Shown here in pieces: positions 10,301 to 17,971 of a DNA stretch of 64,000 nt (the stretch's first letter is position 1; each line of letters starts with the position of its first letter). The notes beneath the pieces are model-generated. The model saw only the letters and a program-made list of their open reading frames with translations, ran no database searches and had not been told where the DNA came from. A program made the translations under genes and the position numbers. This stretch comes from Paraburkholderia kirstenboschensis (GTDB lineage Bacteria > Pseudomonadota > Gammaproteobacteria > Burkholderiales > Burkholderiaceae): positions 186,001-250,000 of the forward strand of contig NZ_CAJHCR010000001.1 of the NCBI RefSeq assembly GCF_904848585.1, given 5' to 3'.

Positions 10301-10598
10301 CGGAGAGATGCGCGGAAGGGTGAGGAGGACGGGAGCAGGGAGGCAGTGGGAGTGAGCCAGCAATCGGGAGACATCACGGCCGGCAACCTGGCTAACAAAG
10401 AAGATGAACGCCAGGACCAACGCCCAAGGCACGGCCAATAATGCGTGGCCAACAGCGCCGGCGGCAGATCAACAACGCAACCGGCACAGAAGCCAGCGCA
10501 CCAGGCATCCACACTTACGAAGCGGTTGCCGCCGACGCGCTGCCTGGCAGTACCCGAATGCGGTTTGCGCGATACGCCCCTCGCTAGCCTGACCTGCG
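10301..10598. other. Gap between the Trm112-like gene and kdsB, possible eroded small ORF
   Basis: In most relatives these genes are close together; here 298 bp separate them. Minus-strand translation shows hydrophobic pieces in two frames ([12 protein letters not shown] in one, [20 protein letters not shown] in another) with a TGA in the second frame between them. That pattern would fit a decayed small membrane protein but could be chance in GC-rich DNA. Confidence 0.25.
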
Positions 10599-10802
10599 TT
10601 AGGCGACCGAACCCGGATTCAGGTCGACCGGCGTGCCTTCGACAGTCTGCCGCGCCTCGTCGACCAGCATGACCGGAATGCCGTCGCGGATCGGATACGC
10701 GAGCTTGTCGGCGTTGCAGATCAATTCCTGCGCGGCACGATCGTAGCTGAGTGGGCCCTTGCAGATCGGGCAGACGAGAATTTCAAGCAGGCGAGCGTCC
10801 AC
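10599..10802 (-). CDS. Trm112-family zinc-ribbon-like protein
   Basis: A 67-residue protein starting (GTG) [18 protein letters not shown]. It is the UPF0434/Trm112 family, found in bacteria between lpxK and kdsB. The CPIC pair of the zinc knuckle is present, but only one later Cys (ELICN). Trm112 in archaea and eukaryotes activates methyltransferases; the bacterial role is unproven. The GTG at 10800-10802 is chosen because GGAG lies about 8 nt upstream. The start overlaps the end of lpxK by 20 bp, which indicates translational coupling. Confidence 0.88.
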   Translation of the reverse strand: MDARLLEILVCPICKGPLSYDRAAQELICNADKLAYPIRDGIPVMLVDEARQTVEGTPVDLNPGSVA

Positions 10803-11799
10803 GGACTTTCTCCACAACTAATGCAATGAGGCGATGATCGAGCGCGGCTTCCACGGGAACAACCCAGATGCGCGCGTCGCGCCAGGACCCTAATTTTACC
10901 GCATCCTTTTCGGTTATCAGGATGGCATCGGCGTCAGCCTCGGTAAAAGGATTGCGCTCGAAAGCGTAGTGATCCGGCAGCGCGCGAGTCTCGGGCGCGA
11001 GGCCGGCGGCGCGCAGCGTGGCGAAAAAACGTTCCGGCGCACCGATGCCCGCGGCTGCCAGCACCCGCTCGCCACTGAACTGCGCGAGCGGACGGCGCAG
11101 CGCGGGATTCTCGAGATGCCACGCGTCGGCGGGTGCAAGTTGCAATGCGAATGTGTTCGGCCACGCAGGCAGCGTTTTCGCGTACGGGTCGTTGATCAGC
11201 GTGGCGTCGCGATGACGGGAGAGCGGCTCACGCAGCGGACCTGCCGGCAGAAGAAAACCGTTGCCGCCGAGCCGGTGATCGAAAACGACCAGTTCGGCGT
11301 CGCGTGCGAGCCGGTAGTGCTGAAGGCCGTCGTCGCTGACAATTACGTCGACGTCCCGGTGCGCCGCGCACAGTGCCTGCGCAGCCGCCACGCGGTCCGG
11401 GCACACCCAGACAGGCGCGCCGGTGCGGCGCGAGATCAGCAGCGGTTCGTCGCCGCCGACACTTGCCGCCGATGTGGGCGTCACCGGCGTCGGCGTCTTC
11501 ACGCGCGCGCCGTAACCGCGCGACACGACGCCAGGATTAAAGCCGGCGCCGCGCAACGCTTCGACCAGCGCGATCACGGTCGGCGTCTTGCCCGTGCCGC
11601 CGACGGTCACGTTGCCTACCACCACCACAGGCACGCCCACGCGCACCGACTTCAACCAGCCGAGCGAGAATGCGGCGCGGCGCATCGCGGCGACTGCGCC
11701 GAACACGCAGGCAAGAGGCGTGAGCGACCATGCGAGCGGTCCGCGGTGTTGCCACTCGCGGGCAACGCGCGTTTCCAGACGATCGAGAATTCCGCTCAT
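10783..11799 (-). CDS. lpxK: Tetraacyldisaccharide 4'-kinase
   Basis: LpxK phosphorylates the lipid A disaccharide at the 4' position at the inner membrane. The 338-residue protein begins [16 protein letters not shown], has a short hydrophobic N-terminal segment at about 24-48 and the Walker A-type motif [12 protein letters not shown] at 62-73. [10 protein letters not shown] and the C-terminal ITEKDAVK motif are also present. The start is fixed by the family N terminus rather than the much longer open frame. In many betaproteobacteria exbB-exbD precede lpxK; here a 546-bp gene-free region does. Confidence 0.95.
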   Translation of the reverse strand: MSGILDRLETRVAREWQHRGPLAWSLTPLACVFGAVAAMRRAAFSLGWLKSVRVGVPVVVVGNVTVGGTGKTPTVIALVEALRGAGFNPGVVSRGYGARVKTPTPVTPTSAASVGGDEPLLISRRTGAPVWVCPDRVAAAQALCAAHRDVDVIVSDDGLQHYRLARDAELVVFDHRLGGNGFLLPAGPLREPLSRHRDATLINDPYAKTLPAWPNTFALQLAPADAWHLENPALRRPLAQFSGERVLAAAGIGAPERFFATLRAAGLAPETRALPDHYAFERNPFTEADADAILITEKDAVKLGSWRDARIWVVPVEAALDHRLIALVVEKVRGRSPA

Positions 11800-12078
11800 C
11801 GGCAAACCGGGTGAGCGAGCGGCGCTCCGCTCGCGAGTCGGTACAAGTGCAGCGGCGTGAAGGCGCCAGGGGCAATACGCGGGACAGGCATGAACGCGAT
11901 TCTCCGGACGATCGAAGTGTGGAGCACGAAAAGGCGCAAGCGGGCCGAAACTGTACCCAGGCGCCGCGCGGCTTTGCTGTGCTGTCGAACCCGCCACTCT
12001 AGCGCGCACGCGTCCTGGCCCGCAAGTCGCGGGCATTGCGTCTATGGCCGACTTTCGTTTCGCCGGCCGTTTTCGGCC

Positions 12079-12099
12079 TGTGGATAACTTTGTGGAGAA
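12079..12099. promoter_or_regulatory. DnaA-box-like pair
   Basis: TGTGGATAA, the complement of the consensus TTATCCACA, is at 12079-12087. The near-match TGTGGAGAA follows with a 12-bp period at 12091-12099. A single perfect box is expected by chance about once in a window of this size, so this is weak. Confidence 0.25.
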
Positions 12100-12146
12100 C
12101 TGGCCCGTAGCCGGGCCGCGAGGGCCGTTGCAAGCGCCTCGCATCG

Positions 12147-12163
12147 GCAATCATTCTCATTGC
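12147..12163. promoter_or_regulatory. Putative Fur box
   Basis: The 17-mer GCAATCATTCTCATTGC reads on the other strand GCAATGAGAATGATTGC. This contains the AATGAGAATNATT core typical of Fur operators in beta- and gammaproteobacteria and is partly palindromic (GCAAT/ATTGC arms). It lies about 180 bp from xseA and 350 bp from lpxK. Confidence 0.55.
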
Positions 12164-12345
12164 CCATCAGTAAAATTCATATAAATCAACGGGATGGTTC
12201 GGTTTTCCGCTGTGCTGGGGCCTCGTTGATGGCATCGGCCTGATAAGTCCCGACATGTGGACACTTTTGACAATTTGCGCGGCCCGCTGGACGCCGATGG
12301 CCGCTCGGTCTATCGTCTGTCCGGCCAGTCCTACAGGTCCCTCGC

Positions 12346-13725
12346 ATGAATTCCGATAGTCCTTTTAGTTCGCCGACGATGCCCGGCGGCGAAGTCGTCG
12401 TTCCGGTTTCCGCTTTAAACCGAGCGATCGGCAGCATGCTCGAACGCTCGTTTCCGCTCGTGTGGGTCGCGGGAGAAGTGTCGAACTTCACTCGCGCCGC
12501 GAGCGGTCATTGGTACTTTTCTATCAAGGATGCGCAGGCGCAAATGCGCTGCGTGATGTTCCGCGGTCGCGCGCAGTACGCGGAGTTCACGCCAAAGGAG
12601 GGCGACCGTATCGAGGTACGGGCGCTCGTCACGATGTACGAGCCTCGAGGCGAGCTGCAGCTCAATGTGGAAGCGGTGCGGCGGACCGGTCAGGGACGTC
12701 TTTACGAAGCGTTTCTGCGGCTCAAGGCGCAGCTGGAGGCCGAGGGACTCTTTGCCGCGGAACGCAAGCGCGCGCTGCCGTCGCATCCGCGTGCAATCGG
12801 CATTGTCACCTCGTTGCAGGCGGCGGCGCTGCGCGATGTCCTCACAACGCTGTTGCGCCGCGCGCCGCACATTCCGGTGATCGTCTACCCGGCGCCAGTG
12901 CAAGGTGTGGGCGCGAGCGCGAAGCTGGCGGCGATGGTCGATGCGGCCAGCGCGCGGCGCGAAGTGGACGTGTTGATCGTATGCCGTGGCGGCGGTTCGA
13001 TTGAAGACCTGTGGGCCTTCAACGAAGAAGTGCTGGCCCGCGCGATTGCAGAGAGCGCGATTCCGGTGGTAAGCGGCGTCGGTCACGAGACCGATTTCAC
13101 GATTGCTGATTTCGCCGCCGATATGCGGGCGCCGACACCCACAGGCGCCGCCGAACTGGTAAGCCCGCAACGCGTGCTGTTGTTGCGCGAACTCGATCAT
13201 CGGCACGCCGCGCTCGCTCGCGGCTTCGGCCGGATGATGGAGCGGCGCGCCCAGCAACTCGACTGGCTCGCGCGCCGGCTCGTGTCGCCGGCCGAGCGTC
13301 TTGCGCGGCAACGCATGCATCTGCAGCAGTTGAGCGCGCGGCTGTCGTCGGCCGGTGCGCGACCAGTGCGTGACGCTAGAGCGCGTTTTTCGCTGCTGCA
13401 CATGCGTTGGCAGCGCTGGCGTCCCGACCTCGCCGCGCATCAGGCGAACCTCGACAATCTCACGCAACGGCTCGACGCCGCGTTGTTGCGCCAACATGAG
13501 CGTCAGACCGCGCGCATCGCGACGCTGGCGGCACGGCTCGAAGTGCTGAGTCCGCAGCGCACGCTCGAGCGCGGCTATGCCGCGGTGCTCGATGCGCAAA
13601 CTGGTCGCGCGGTGCGTGCGCCGTCGTCGTTGAAACCTGGCCGCCGCCTGACCGTGCATCTCGCGGAAGGCGCCGCTGATGTCGCGCTCGCCGATGTGCA
13701 ACCGCGTCTTGCGGACGGTTTCTGA
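12346..13725 (+). CDS. xseA: Exodeoxyribonuclease VII large subunit
   Basis: XseA is the catalytic subunit of exonuclease VII, which degrades single-stranded DNA in both directions. The 459-residue protein has an N-terminal OB fold ([16 protein letters not shown], then [12 protein letters not shown]), the catalytic region with [15 protein letters not shown] and [14 protein letters not shown] near residues 215-255, and a long coiled-coil C terminus. It ends with the conserved [10 protein letters not shown] segment. The small subunit xseB is not in this window, as in many relatives. sodB follows in the same direction but has its own promoter. Confidence 0.96.
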   Translation: MNSDSPFSSPTMPGGEVVVPVSALNRAIGSMLERSFPLVWVAGEVSNFTRAASGHWYFSIKDAQAQMRCVMFRGRAQYAEFTPKEGDRIEVRALVTMYEPRGELQLNVEAVRRTGQGRLYEAFLRLKAQLEAEGLFAAERKRALPSHPRAIGIVTSLQAAALRDVLTTLLRRAPHIPVIVYPAPVQGVGASAKLAAMVDAASARREVDVLIVCRGGGSIEDLWAFNEEVLARAIAESAIPVVSGVGHETDFTIADFAADMRAPTPTGAAELVSPQRVLLLRELDHRHAALARGFGRMMERRAQQLDWLARRLVSPAERLARQRMHLQQLSARLSSAGARPVRDARARFSLLHMRWQRWRPDLAAHQANLDNLTQRLDAALLRQHERQTARIATLAARLEVLSPQRTLERGYAAVLDAQTGRAVRAPSSLKPGRRLTVHLAEGAADVALADVQPRLADGF

Positions 13726-13852
13726 CATTGCGCTGACACGGTGCAGCGCGCGTACTTTTGACTGTTCTGTGCAGCGCGTTCAGGTCGAGCGCGAGCAGTA
13801 ATTACGCCGTTTTGCGGGCAATTCGCCGATGCCGGACATAAAGGCCGTTTGT

Positions 13853-13881
13853 TTGCGGGGTTATTCCAAGTCGCCTACAAT
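13853..13881 (+). promoter_or_regulatory. Sigma-70 promoter of sodB
   Basis: TTGCGG (13853-13858), a 17-nt spacer and TACAAT (13876-13881, five of six matches). The predicted start is about 55 nt before the sodB ATG. Confidence 0.55.
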
Positions 13882-13943
13882 CGAGTGCTCTGAAGCGTTA
13901 TCCGCAGACTCCCCACAACAGATACAGACTGAAGGAAAGCACC

Positions 13944-14522
13944 ATGGAACATACGCTCCCGCCGCTGCCGTTCGCGAAAAACGCACTCGCTCCGCACATG
14001 TCGGAAGAGACGCTCGAGTTTCACTATGGCAAGCACCACCAGACCTATGTGACCAACCTGAATAATCTGATCAAGGGCACGGAGTTCGAGAATCTGTCGC
14101 TCGAAGAAATCGTGAAGAAGTCGTCGGGTGGCGTGTTCAATAACTCGGCTCAAGTGTGGAATCACACGTTCTTCTGGAACAGCCTGTCGCCGCAAGGTGG
14201 CGGCGCTCCGACCGGCGCACTGGCCGACGCGATCAACGCCAAGTGGGGCTCGTTCGACAAATTCAAGGAAGAGTTCGCGAAGACCGCTATCGGCACGTTC
14301 GGCTCCGGCTGGGCATGGCTCGTGAAGAAGGCAGACGGTTCGCTCGATCTCGTGTCGACGAGCAACGCAGCTACGCCGCTGACCACGGACGCTAAAGCGC
14401 TGATCACGATCGACGTGTGGGAACACGCGTACTACATCGACTACCGCAACGCACGTCCGAAGTTCGTTGAAGCTTACTGGAACATCGTCAACTGGGAATT
14501 CGCGTCGAAGAACTTCGCGTGA
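13944..14522 (+). CDS. sodB: Superoxide dismutase [Fe]
   Basis: Cytoplasmic Fe-type superoxide dismutase of 192 residues, starting [20 protein letters not shown]. Metal ligands are visible as His27 (LEFHYGKHH), the His in [10 protein letters not shown] near 74, and Asp and His in [13 protein letters not shown]. Fe-type features include [23 protein letters not shown] lies at a good distance from the ATG. A sigma-70 promoter lies upstream and a clear terminator downstream, so this is a single-gene unit. Confidence 0.96.
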   Translation: MEHTLPPLPFAKNALAPHMSEETLEFHYGKHHQTYVTNLNNLIKGTEFENLSLEEIVKKSSGGVFNNSAQVWNHTFFWNSLSPQGGGAPTGALADAINAKWGSFDKFKEEFAKTAIGTFGSGWAWLVKKADGSLDLVSTSNAATPLTTDAKALITIDVWEHAYYIDYRNARPKFVEAYWNIVNWEFASKNFA

Positions 14523-14864
14523 GTCGACAGTGAGCGTAGCAACGACTCCCCAGGTGAGTTAATGAACGGCGGTGTCGTTGTGCTTACGCTCTGAGCTGGC
14601 TGGAAATTGAGCCTAAAGCGTAAGCAGAAAGAAAAGCCCTCCACGTGAGGGCTTTTGCTTTTGTCGCGTTGGGTCATATTTATGGTTCGCATGCTTACAC
14701 AAGTTTGTCACTGTTCGTAACCGCGCGAATAGGCTAAAGGCGCTGTTCAAGCCACTTGCGCGGCTTTGTGTGTCGGCCCAAAACATACGGTAACTATCCC
14801 GTAAACATAGCGTGCGCGGATTGGTCTAACGTGTGTTCTCCCATCCCCTGCTACACGCGCCATC
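14523..14864. other. Intergenic region sodB / glycine-zipper lipoprotein gene
   Basis: 342 bp containing the sodB terminator at 14632-14656 and, presumably, the promoter of the next gene. I see no gene or clear promoter hexamers in it. Confidence 0.5.
14632..14660 (+). terminator. Intrinsic terminator of sodB
   Basis: AAAAGCCCTC (14632-14641) / GAGGGCTTTT (14647-14656) with a CACGT loop. Confidence 0.9.
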
Positions 14865-15440
14865 ATGATTTCAAATCTAAAACCAGTGCGCGCCGCGCTG
14901 CCTCTCGGGGCCGTTGCGCTCGCGCTGCTAGGCGGCTGCGCCGTCGTGCCGCCGAGCGGTCCCTCGGTGGTGGCCCTGCCGCGCAGCGGCGAGCCGCTCA
15001 GTCAGTTCCAGCAGGACGATTACACGTGCCGTGACTATGCGTTCCATTCGTCCGATGCATCCGGCGCCTCGCAGAGCGCGACCACGAGCAGTGTTAACAG
15101 TGCAGCGATCGGCACATTCGGCGGCGCGGCCGTCGGCGCGCTTCTGGGCGCGGCAGCGGGCAACCCCGGCGCGGGCGCGGCCATCGGCGCGGGCAGTGGT
15201 TTGCTGATCGGCGGCGCTGCTGGCGCGAATGGTGCGCAGTACTCGGCGAACAGCCTCCAGGCACGGTATGACGCTGCGTACGCGCAGTGCATGACGTCGA
15301 AAGGCAACACCATCTCGCAGCCGCAAATGCCGGTGTACGCGCCGCAGCCCGTGTATGCGCCGCAGCCGGTCTACGTCGCTCCGCCGCCGCGTTATTACGG
15401 GCCGCCGCCGGTTATCTACTCGCCTTATCCGTACTACTGA
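14865..15440 (+). CDS. Glycine-zipper outer-membrane lipoprotein
   Basis: A 191-residue lipoprotein. The signal peptide ends in the lipobox ALLGGC with Cys25 as the lipidation site. Residues about 82-122 form a glycine-zipper: a Gly/Ala-rich stretch with GTFGGAAVGALLGAAAGNP and a GSGLLIGGAAGA repeat, able to make packed membrane helices. The C terminus is rich in Pro and Tyr, with tandem YAPQPV units followed by PPP-rich sequence. It belongs to the broad YMGG/glycine-zipper group; the precise role is unknown, with cell-envelope integrity the usual suggestion. Confidence 0.8.
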   Translation: MISNLKPVRAALPLGAVALALLGGCAVVPPSGPSVVALPRSGEPLSQFQQDDYTCRDYAFHSSDASGASQSATTSSVNSAAIGTFGGAAVGALLGAAAGNPGAGAAIGAGSGLLIGGAAGANGAQYSANSLQARYDAAYAQCMTSKGNTISQPQMPVYAPQPVYAPQPVYVAPPPRYYGPPPVIYSPYPYY

Positions 15441-15513
15441 CTGTACGTTATGCATGCGCGGGCATGAGCCACGTCCGGCACATGCGCAGATGGATGAGTG
15501 GCGCGACGTATTC

Positions 15514-17004
15514 CTATTCCGCGTCGCTGCTTCCCGCCGTCTTGCGCGGCCGGCGGTTGCGTGACGACGCGGTCTTTCGCGCGGCTCTCTTCTTTGGTGC
15601 TGGCGTTTCCTCCACGTCCGCTGACGATTCCGCGGCTGGCGGGGCAGTCTCCGCGGCGTTATCCGATCTTTGTGCTGCCGTCTTTCTGGCTTTCTTCGCG
15701 GCTGGCTTGCGCGGTTCGCGCTGCCTGCGACGTTGAGGCTGCGTGTCGTCTGCCTGCTCTGCCTCGGCGCTCGCGGCTGCGTCAGCTTCACTAGTAATGT
15801 TGTCCGGTTGCGCGGCGGGTGCCTGACGCAACTCTGACGAGGAATCCGTGCTTGCCTGCGCGGGTGCCTGCCTCAATCCAGTGTCCGGATCGCTTTGGCC
15901 GGTCGCGCCGTAGTCGTCTTGTGGATCAGCGCTCTTCGCCGATTCTTGCATGCTTTCTTGTGCGACTTCGCGCGCGACTTGCTGACTCGCGCCTCCTTTC
16001 CGGTTGCCGCGGCCCCGACGACGCTGATCGTGCTTACCGCCTGTCTCGGCTGTCACCGCTTCAACCGTTTGCGGCTCAACAAACTGTTCGGCCACCTCTG
16101 CGGTATAGGCACGTTCGCTCGCATGTTCGGCCGCCTGCTCGCCCGCACTTTCTCCGAGCACGTTCGAGACCGTGCTCCGGTACACATAGGCGCCTGACTT
16201 CTCGTCGCGGCCGAATTCCAGCAGTCCACGCGCGTGCGCCTCTTCCAGCAGATTGCCGAACGCTCGAAAGCCATAATATGTCTCGTTGAAATCAGGCTTG
16301 CGACGCTTGATCGCATTTTTCAGCACTGACGCCCAGATTTTTCCGCTGTCGCCGCGCTCGGAAGCGAGCGCGTCGAACGTTTGCACCGCAATCTCGACGG
16401 CTTTAGTGCGACGCTTTTCGAGGTCTTCCTTGCTGCGGCTTTTATCTTCTTCCTGCGATGGCTTGCCGGTCGGCTGAGCCGCCTTTTGGGGCCGCGACGA
16501 CTCCCGCTTCGCAACCGTCCGTTGACTTTCCCTGACGAGGTCGTCGTAAAAAAAGAACTCGTCACAGTTTGCGATTAGCAAGTCTGACGTGGATTGCTGC
16601 ACGCCGACGCCGATCACCTGTTTCGCGTTTTCGCGCAGTTTCGAGACCAGCGGTGAAAAATCCGAGTCGCCGCTGATGATCACAAACGTATTGACGTGTG
16701 ACTTGGTGTAGCAGAGGTCGAGTGCGTCGACGACCAGCCGGATATCCGCCGAGTTCTTGCCCGATTGGCGCACGTGCGGAATTTCGATCAATTCGAAGTT
16801 GGCCTCGTGCATTGCGCCTTTGAAACTTTTATAGCGATCCCAGTCGCAATACGCTTTCTTCACGACAATGCTGCCCTTGAGCAGCAGACGTTCGAGCACC
16901 AGCTTGATATCGAACTTGTCGTACTTCGCATCGCGCACGCCCAGCGCGACATTTTCAAAGTCGCAGAAGAGCGCCATGCTGACGGTTTCATTGGATGACG
17001 CCAT
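15514..17004 (-). CDS. NYN (PIN-like RNase) - LOTUS/OST-HTH protein with low-complexity basic tail
   Basis: A 496-residue protein starting MASSNETVSMALFCDFENVA. Residues 8-160 form an NYN/LabA-like PIN-fold nuclease domain with acidic residues Asp15, Asp87, Asp113 and Asp115 (FCDFEN, SADIRL, SGDSDF). Residues about 198-277 are an OST-HTH/LOTUS domain (IWASVLKNAIKRRKPDFNET), an RNA-binding fold often paired with NYN. Residues 278-496 are disordered, Ala/Glu/Gln-rich, with basic AKKARK- and RAARK-type patches. The start at 17004 follows GGAG at 7 nt. It lies 107 bp downstream of clpP on the same strand, so cotranscription is plausible. Family knowledge suggests RNA cleavage; the target is unknown. 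Confidence 0.85.
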   Translation of the reverse strand: MASSNETVSMALFCDFENVALGVRDAKYDKFDIKLVLERLLLKGSIVVKKAYCDWDRYKSFKGAMHEANFELIEIPHVRQSGKNSADIRLVVDALDLCYTKSHVNTFVIISGDSDFSPLVSKLRENAKQVIGVGVQQSTSDLLIANCDEFFFYDDLVRESQRTVAKRESSRPQKAAQPTGKPSQEEDKSRSKEDLEKRRTKAVEIAVQTFDALASERGDSGKIWASVLKNAIKRRKPDFNETYYGFRAFGNLLEEAHARGLLEFGRDEKSGAYVYRSTVSNVLGESAGEQAAEHASERAYTAEVAEQFVEPQTVEAVTAETGGKHDQRRRGRGNRKGGASQQVAREVAQESMQESAKSADPQDDYGATGQSDPDTGLRQAPAQASTDSSSELRQAPAAQPDNITSEADAAASAEAEQADDTQPQRRRQREPRKPAAKKARKTAAQRSDNAAETAPPAAESSADVEETPAPKKRAARKTASSRNRRPRKTAGSSDAE

Positions 17005-17111
17005 GTATATCTCCATTGAAGCGCTCGTCGATGTCGACGAATCGCGACCATGATAGCGATTCCAGCGAAGCTGATCAGCTTTTGTCGGGACAACACAGTC
17101 CAACGGGCCGC

Positions 17112-17771
17112 CTACAGGTCATGGCGTCTGTCTGGCACGACCGGAGACAGGCCTAGCGCCGCACGCGTTTCCAATACCTCGTCCACGAGGCCATAGGTTT
17201 TTGCCGCGAGGGCGGACATGAAATTGTCGCGGTCTGTGTCGCGCGCGATTTCCTCGATGCTTCGTCCTGTCCGTTCGGCCATCATCGCATTCAGGCGTGC
17301 GCGCAGATAGAGTACTTCCTTCGCCTGAATGTCGATGTCTGCCGCCGTGCCCTGGCTGCCGCCCGAGGGCTGGTGAATCATGATGCGCGCGTTGGGCAAT
17401 GCGTACCGCTTCCCGCGTTGGCCGGCGCACAGCAGGAACGTGCCCATGCTTGCAGCAAAGCCGGTGCATAACGTCGACACTTCGGGCTTGATGAACTGCA
17501 TGGTGTCGTAAATTGCGAGGCCGTCGTAAACCGAGCCGCCCGGCGAATTGATGTAAAACGAAATATCCTTGTCGGGGTTCTCGGATTCCAGAAACAGCAA
17601 TTGCGCCACGATGAGACTGGCCGACTGCTCATTGACGGGCCCGACTAGAAACACGATGCGCTCGCGCAACAAACGGGAATAGATGTCGTAGGCGCGCTCA
17701 CCGCGACCGGACTGCTCTATGACGGTTGGCACAAGGCCGAGACCTGTGACGGATGGATAACTGGAATGCAT
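17112..17771 (-). CDS. clpP: ClpP-family serine protease (second ClpP paralogue)
   Basis: A 219-residue ClpP. The catalytic triad is intact: Ser108 (GFAASMGTF), His133 (MIHQPSGG) and Asp182 (TDRDNF). [20 protein letters not shown] gives the oxyanion region. No clpX or tig is adjacent, unlike the usual tig-clpP-clpX locus, so this is probably a second, isolated ClpP. GAGG precedes the ATG. The gene is divergent from the ECF41-like sigma gene, and its upstream DNA holds an ECF41-type promoter on the minus strand (17805-17831) that would give a leader of about 27 nt. It may form mixed or alternative ClpP complexes, but the sequence cannot show this. Confidence 0.9.
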   Translation of the reverse strand: MHSSYPSVTGLGLVPTVIEQSGRGERAYDIYSRLLRERIVFLVGPVNEQSASLIVAQLLFLESENPDKDISFYINSPGGSVYDGLAIYDTMQFIKPEVSTLCTGFAASMGTFLLCAGQRGKRYALPNARIMIHQPSGGSQGTAADIDIQAKEVLYLRARLNAMMAERTGRSIEEIARDTDRDNFMSALAAKTYGLVDEVLETRAALGLSPVVPDRRHDL

Positions 17772-17804
17772 TTTTGCCTCGCGGAAGTGGGCTGCTGTCC
17801 CTAT

Positions 17805-17831
17805 GACGATCCCGCTGCCGGCCGCGTGACG
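17805..17831 (-). promoter_or_regulatory. Putative ECF41-type promoter driving clpP
   Basis: Minus-strand CGTCACG (17831-17825), exactly 16 nt, then CGTC (17808-17805). This differs from the ECF41 consensus TGTCACA-N16-CGTC at the first and last -35 positions. It is placed so that a start at about 17798 gives a short leader with GAGG before the clpP ATG. Confidence 0.6.
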
Positions 17832-17851
17832 TAAATATTTTTTGGCGCGCC

Positions 17852-17878
17852 TGTCACGCAACGGACCGCCCAACCGTC
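17852..17878 (+). promoter_or_regulatory. Putative ECF41-type promoter driving the sigma gene
   Basis: TGTCACG (17852-17858), exactly 16 nt, then CGTC (17875-17878). It matches the ECF41 consensus TGTCACA-N16-CGTC in all but one base and is back to back with the promoter facing clpP, with an AT-rich 20-bp segment between the two -35 elements. This suggests autoregulation. Confidence 0.65.
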
Positions 17879-17971
17879 AAGCTGCAATGGATGCCTTTTG
17901 CGGCGTGCCGCTGGAGAATCCTGCATATCAGCGCACGCGCTTTTCATCACGCACGATCTGGAGGTCAAGGC

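Larger units (their letters stand above)
11800..12345. other. Gene-free divergent region lpxK / xseA, site of a probable exbBD loss
   Basis: This 546-bp region holds no supportable gene. It contains a Fur-box-like sequence (12147-12163), a DnaA-box-like pair (12079-12099) and a TTGACA at 12267-12272 without a good -10. In relatives, exbB and exbD, iron-regulated TonB energisers, commonly lie here between xseA and lpxK. Confidence 0.55.
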
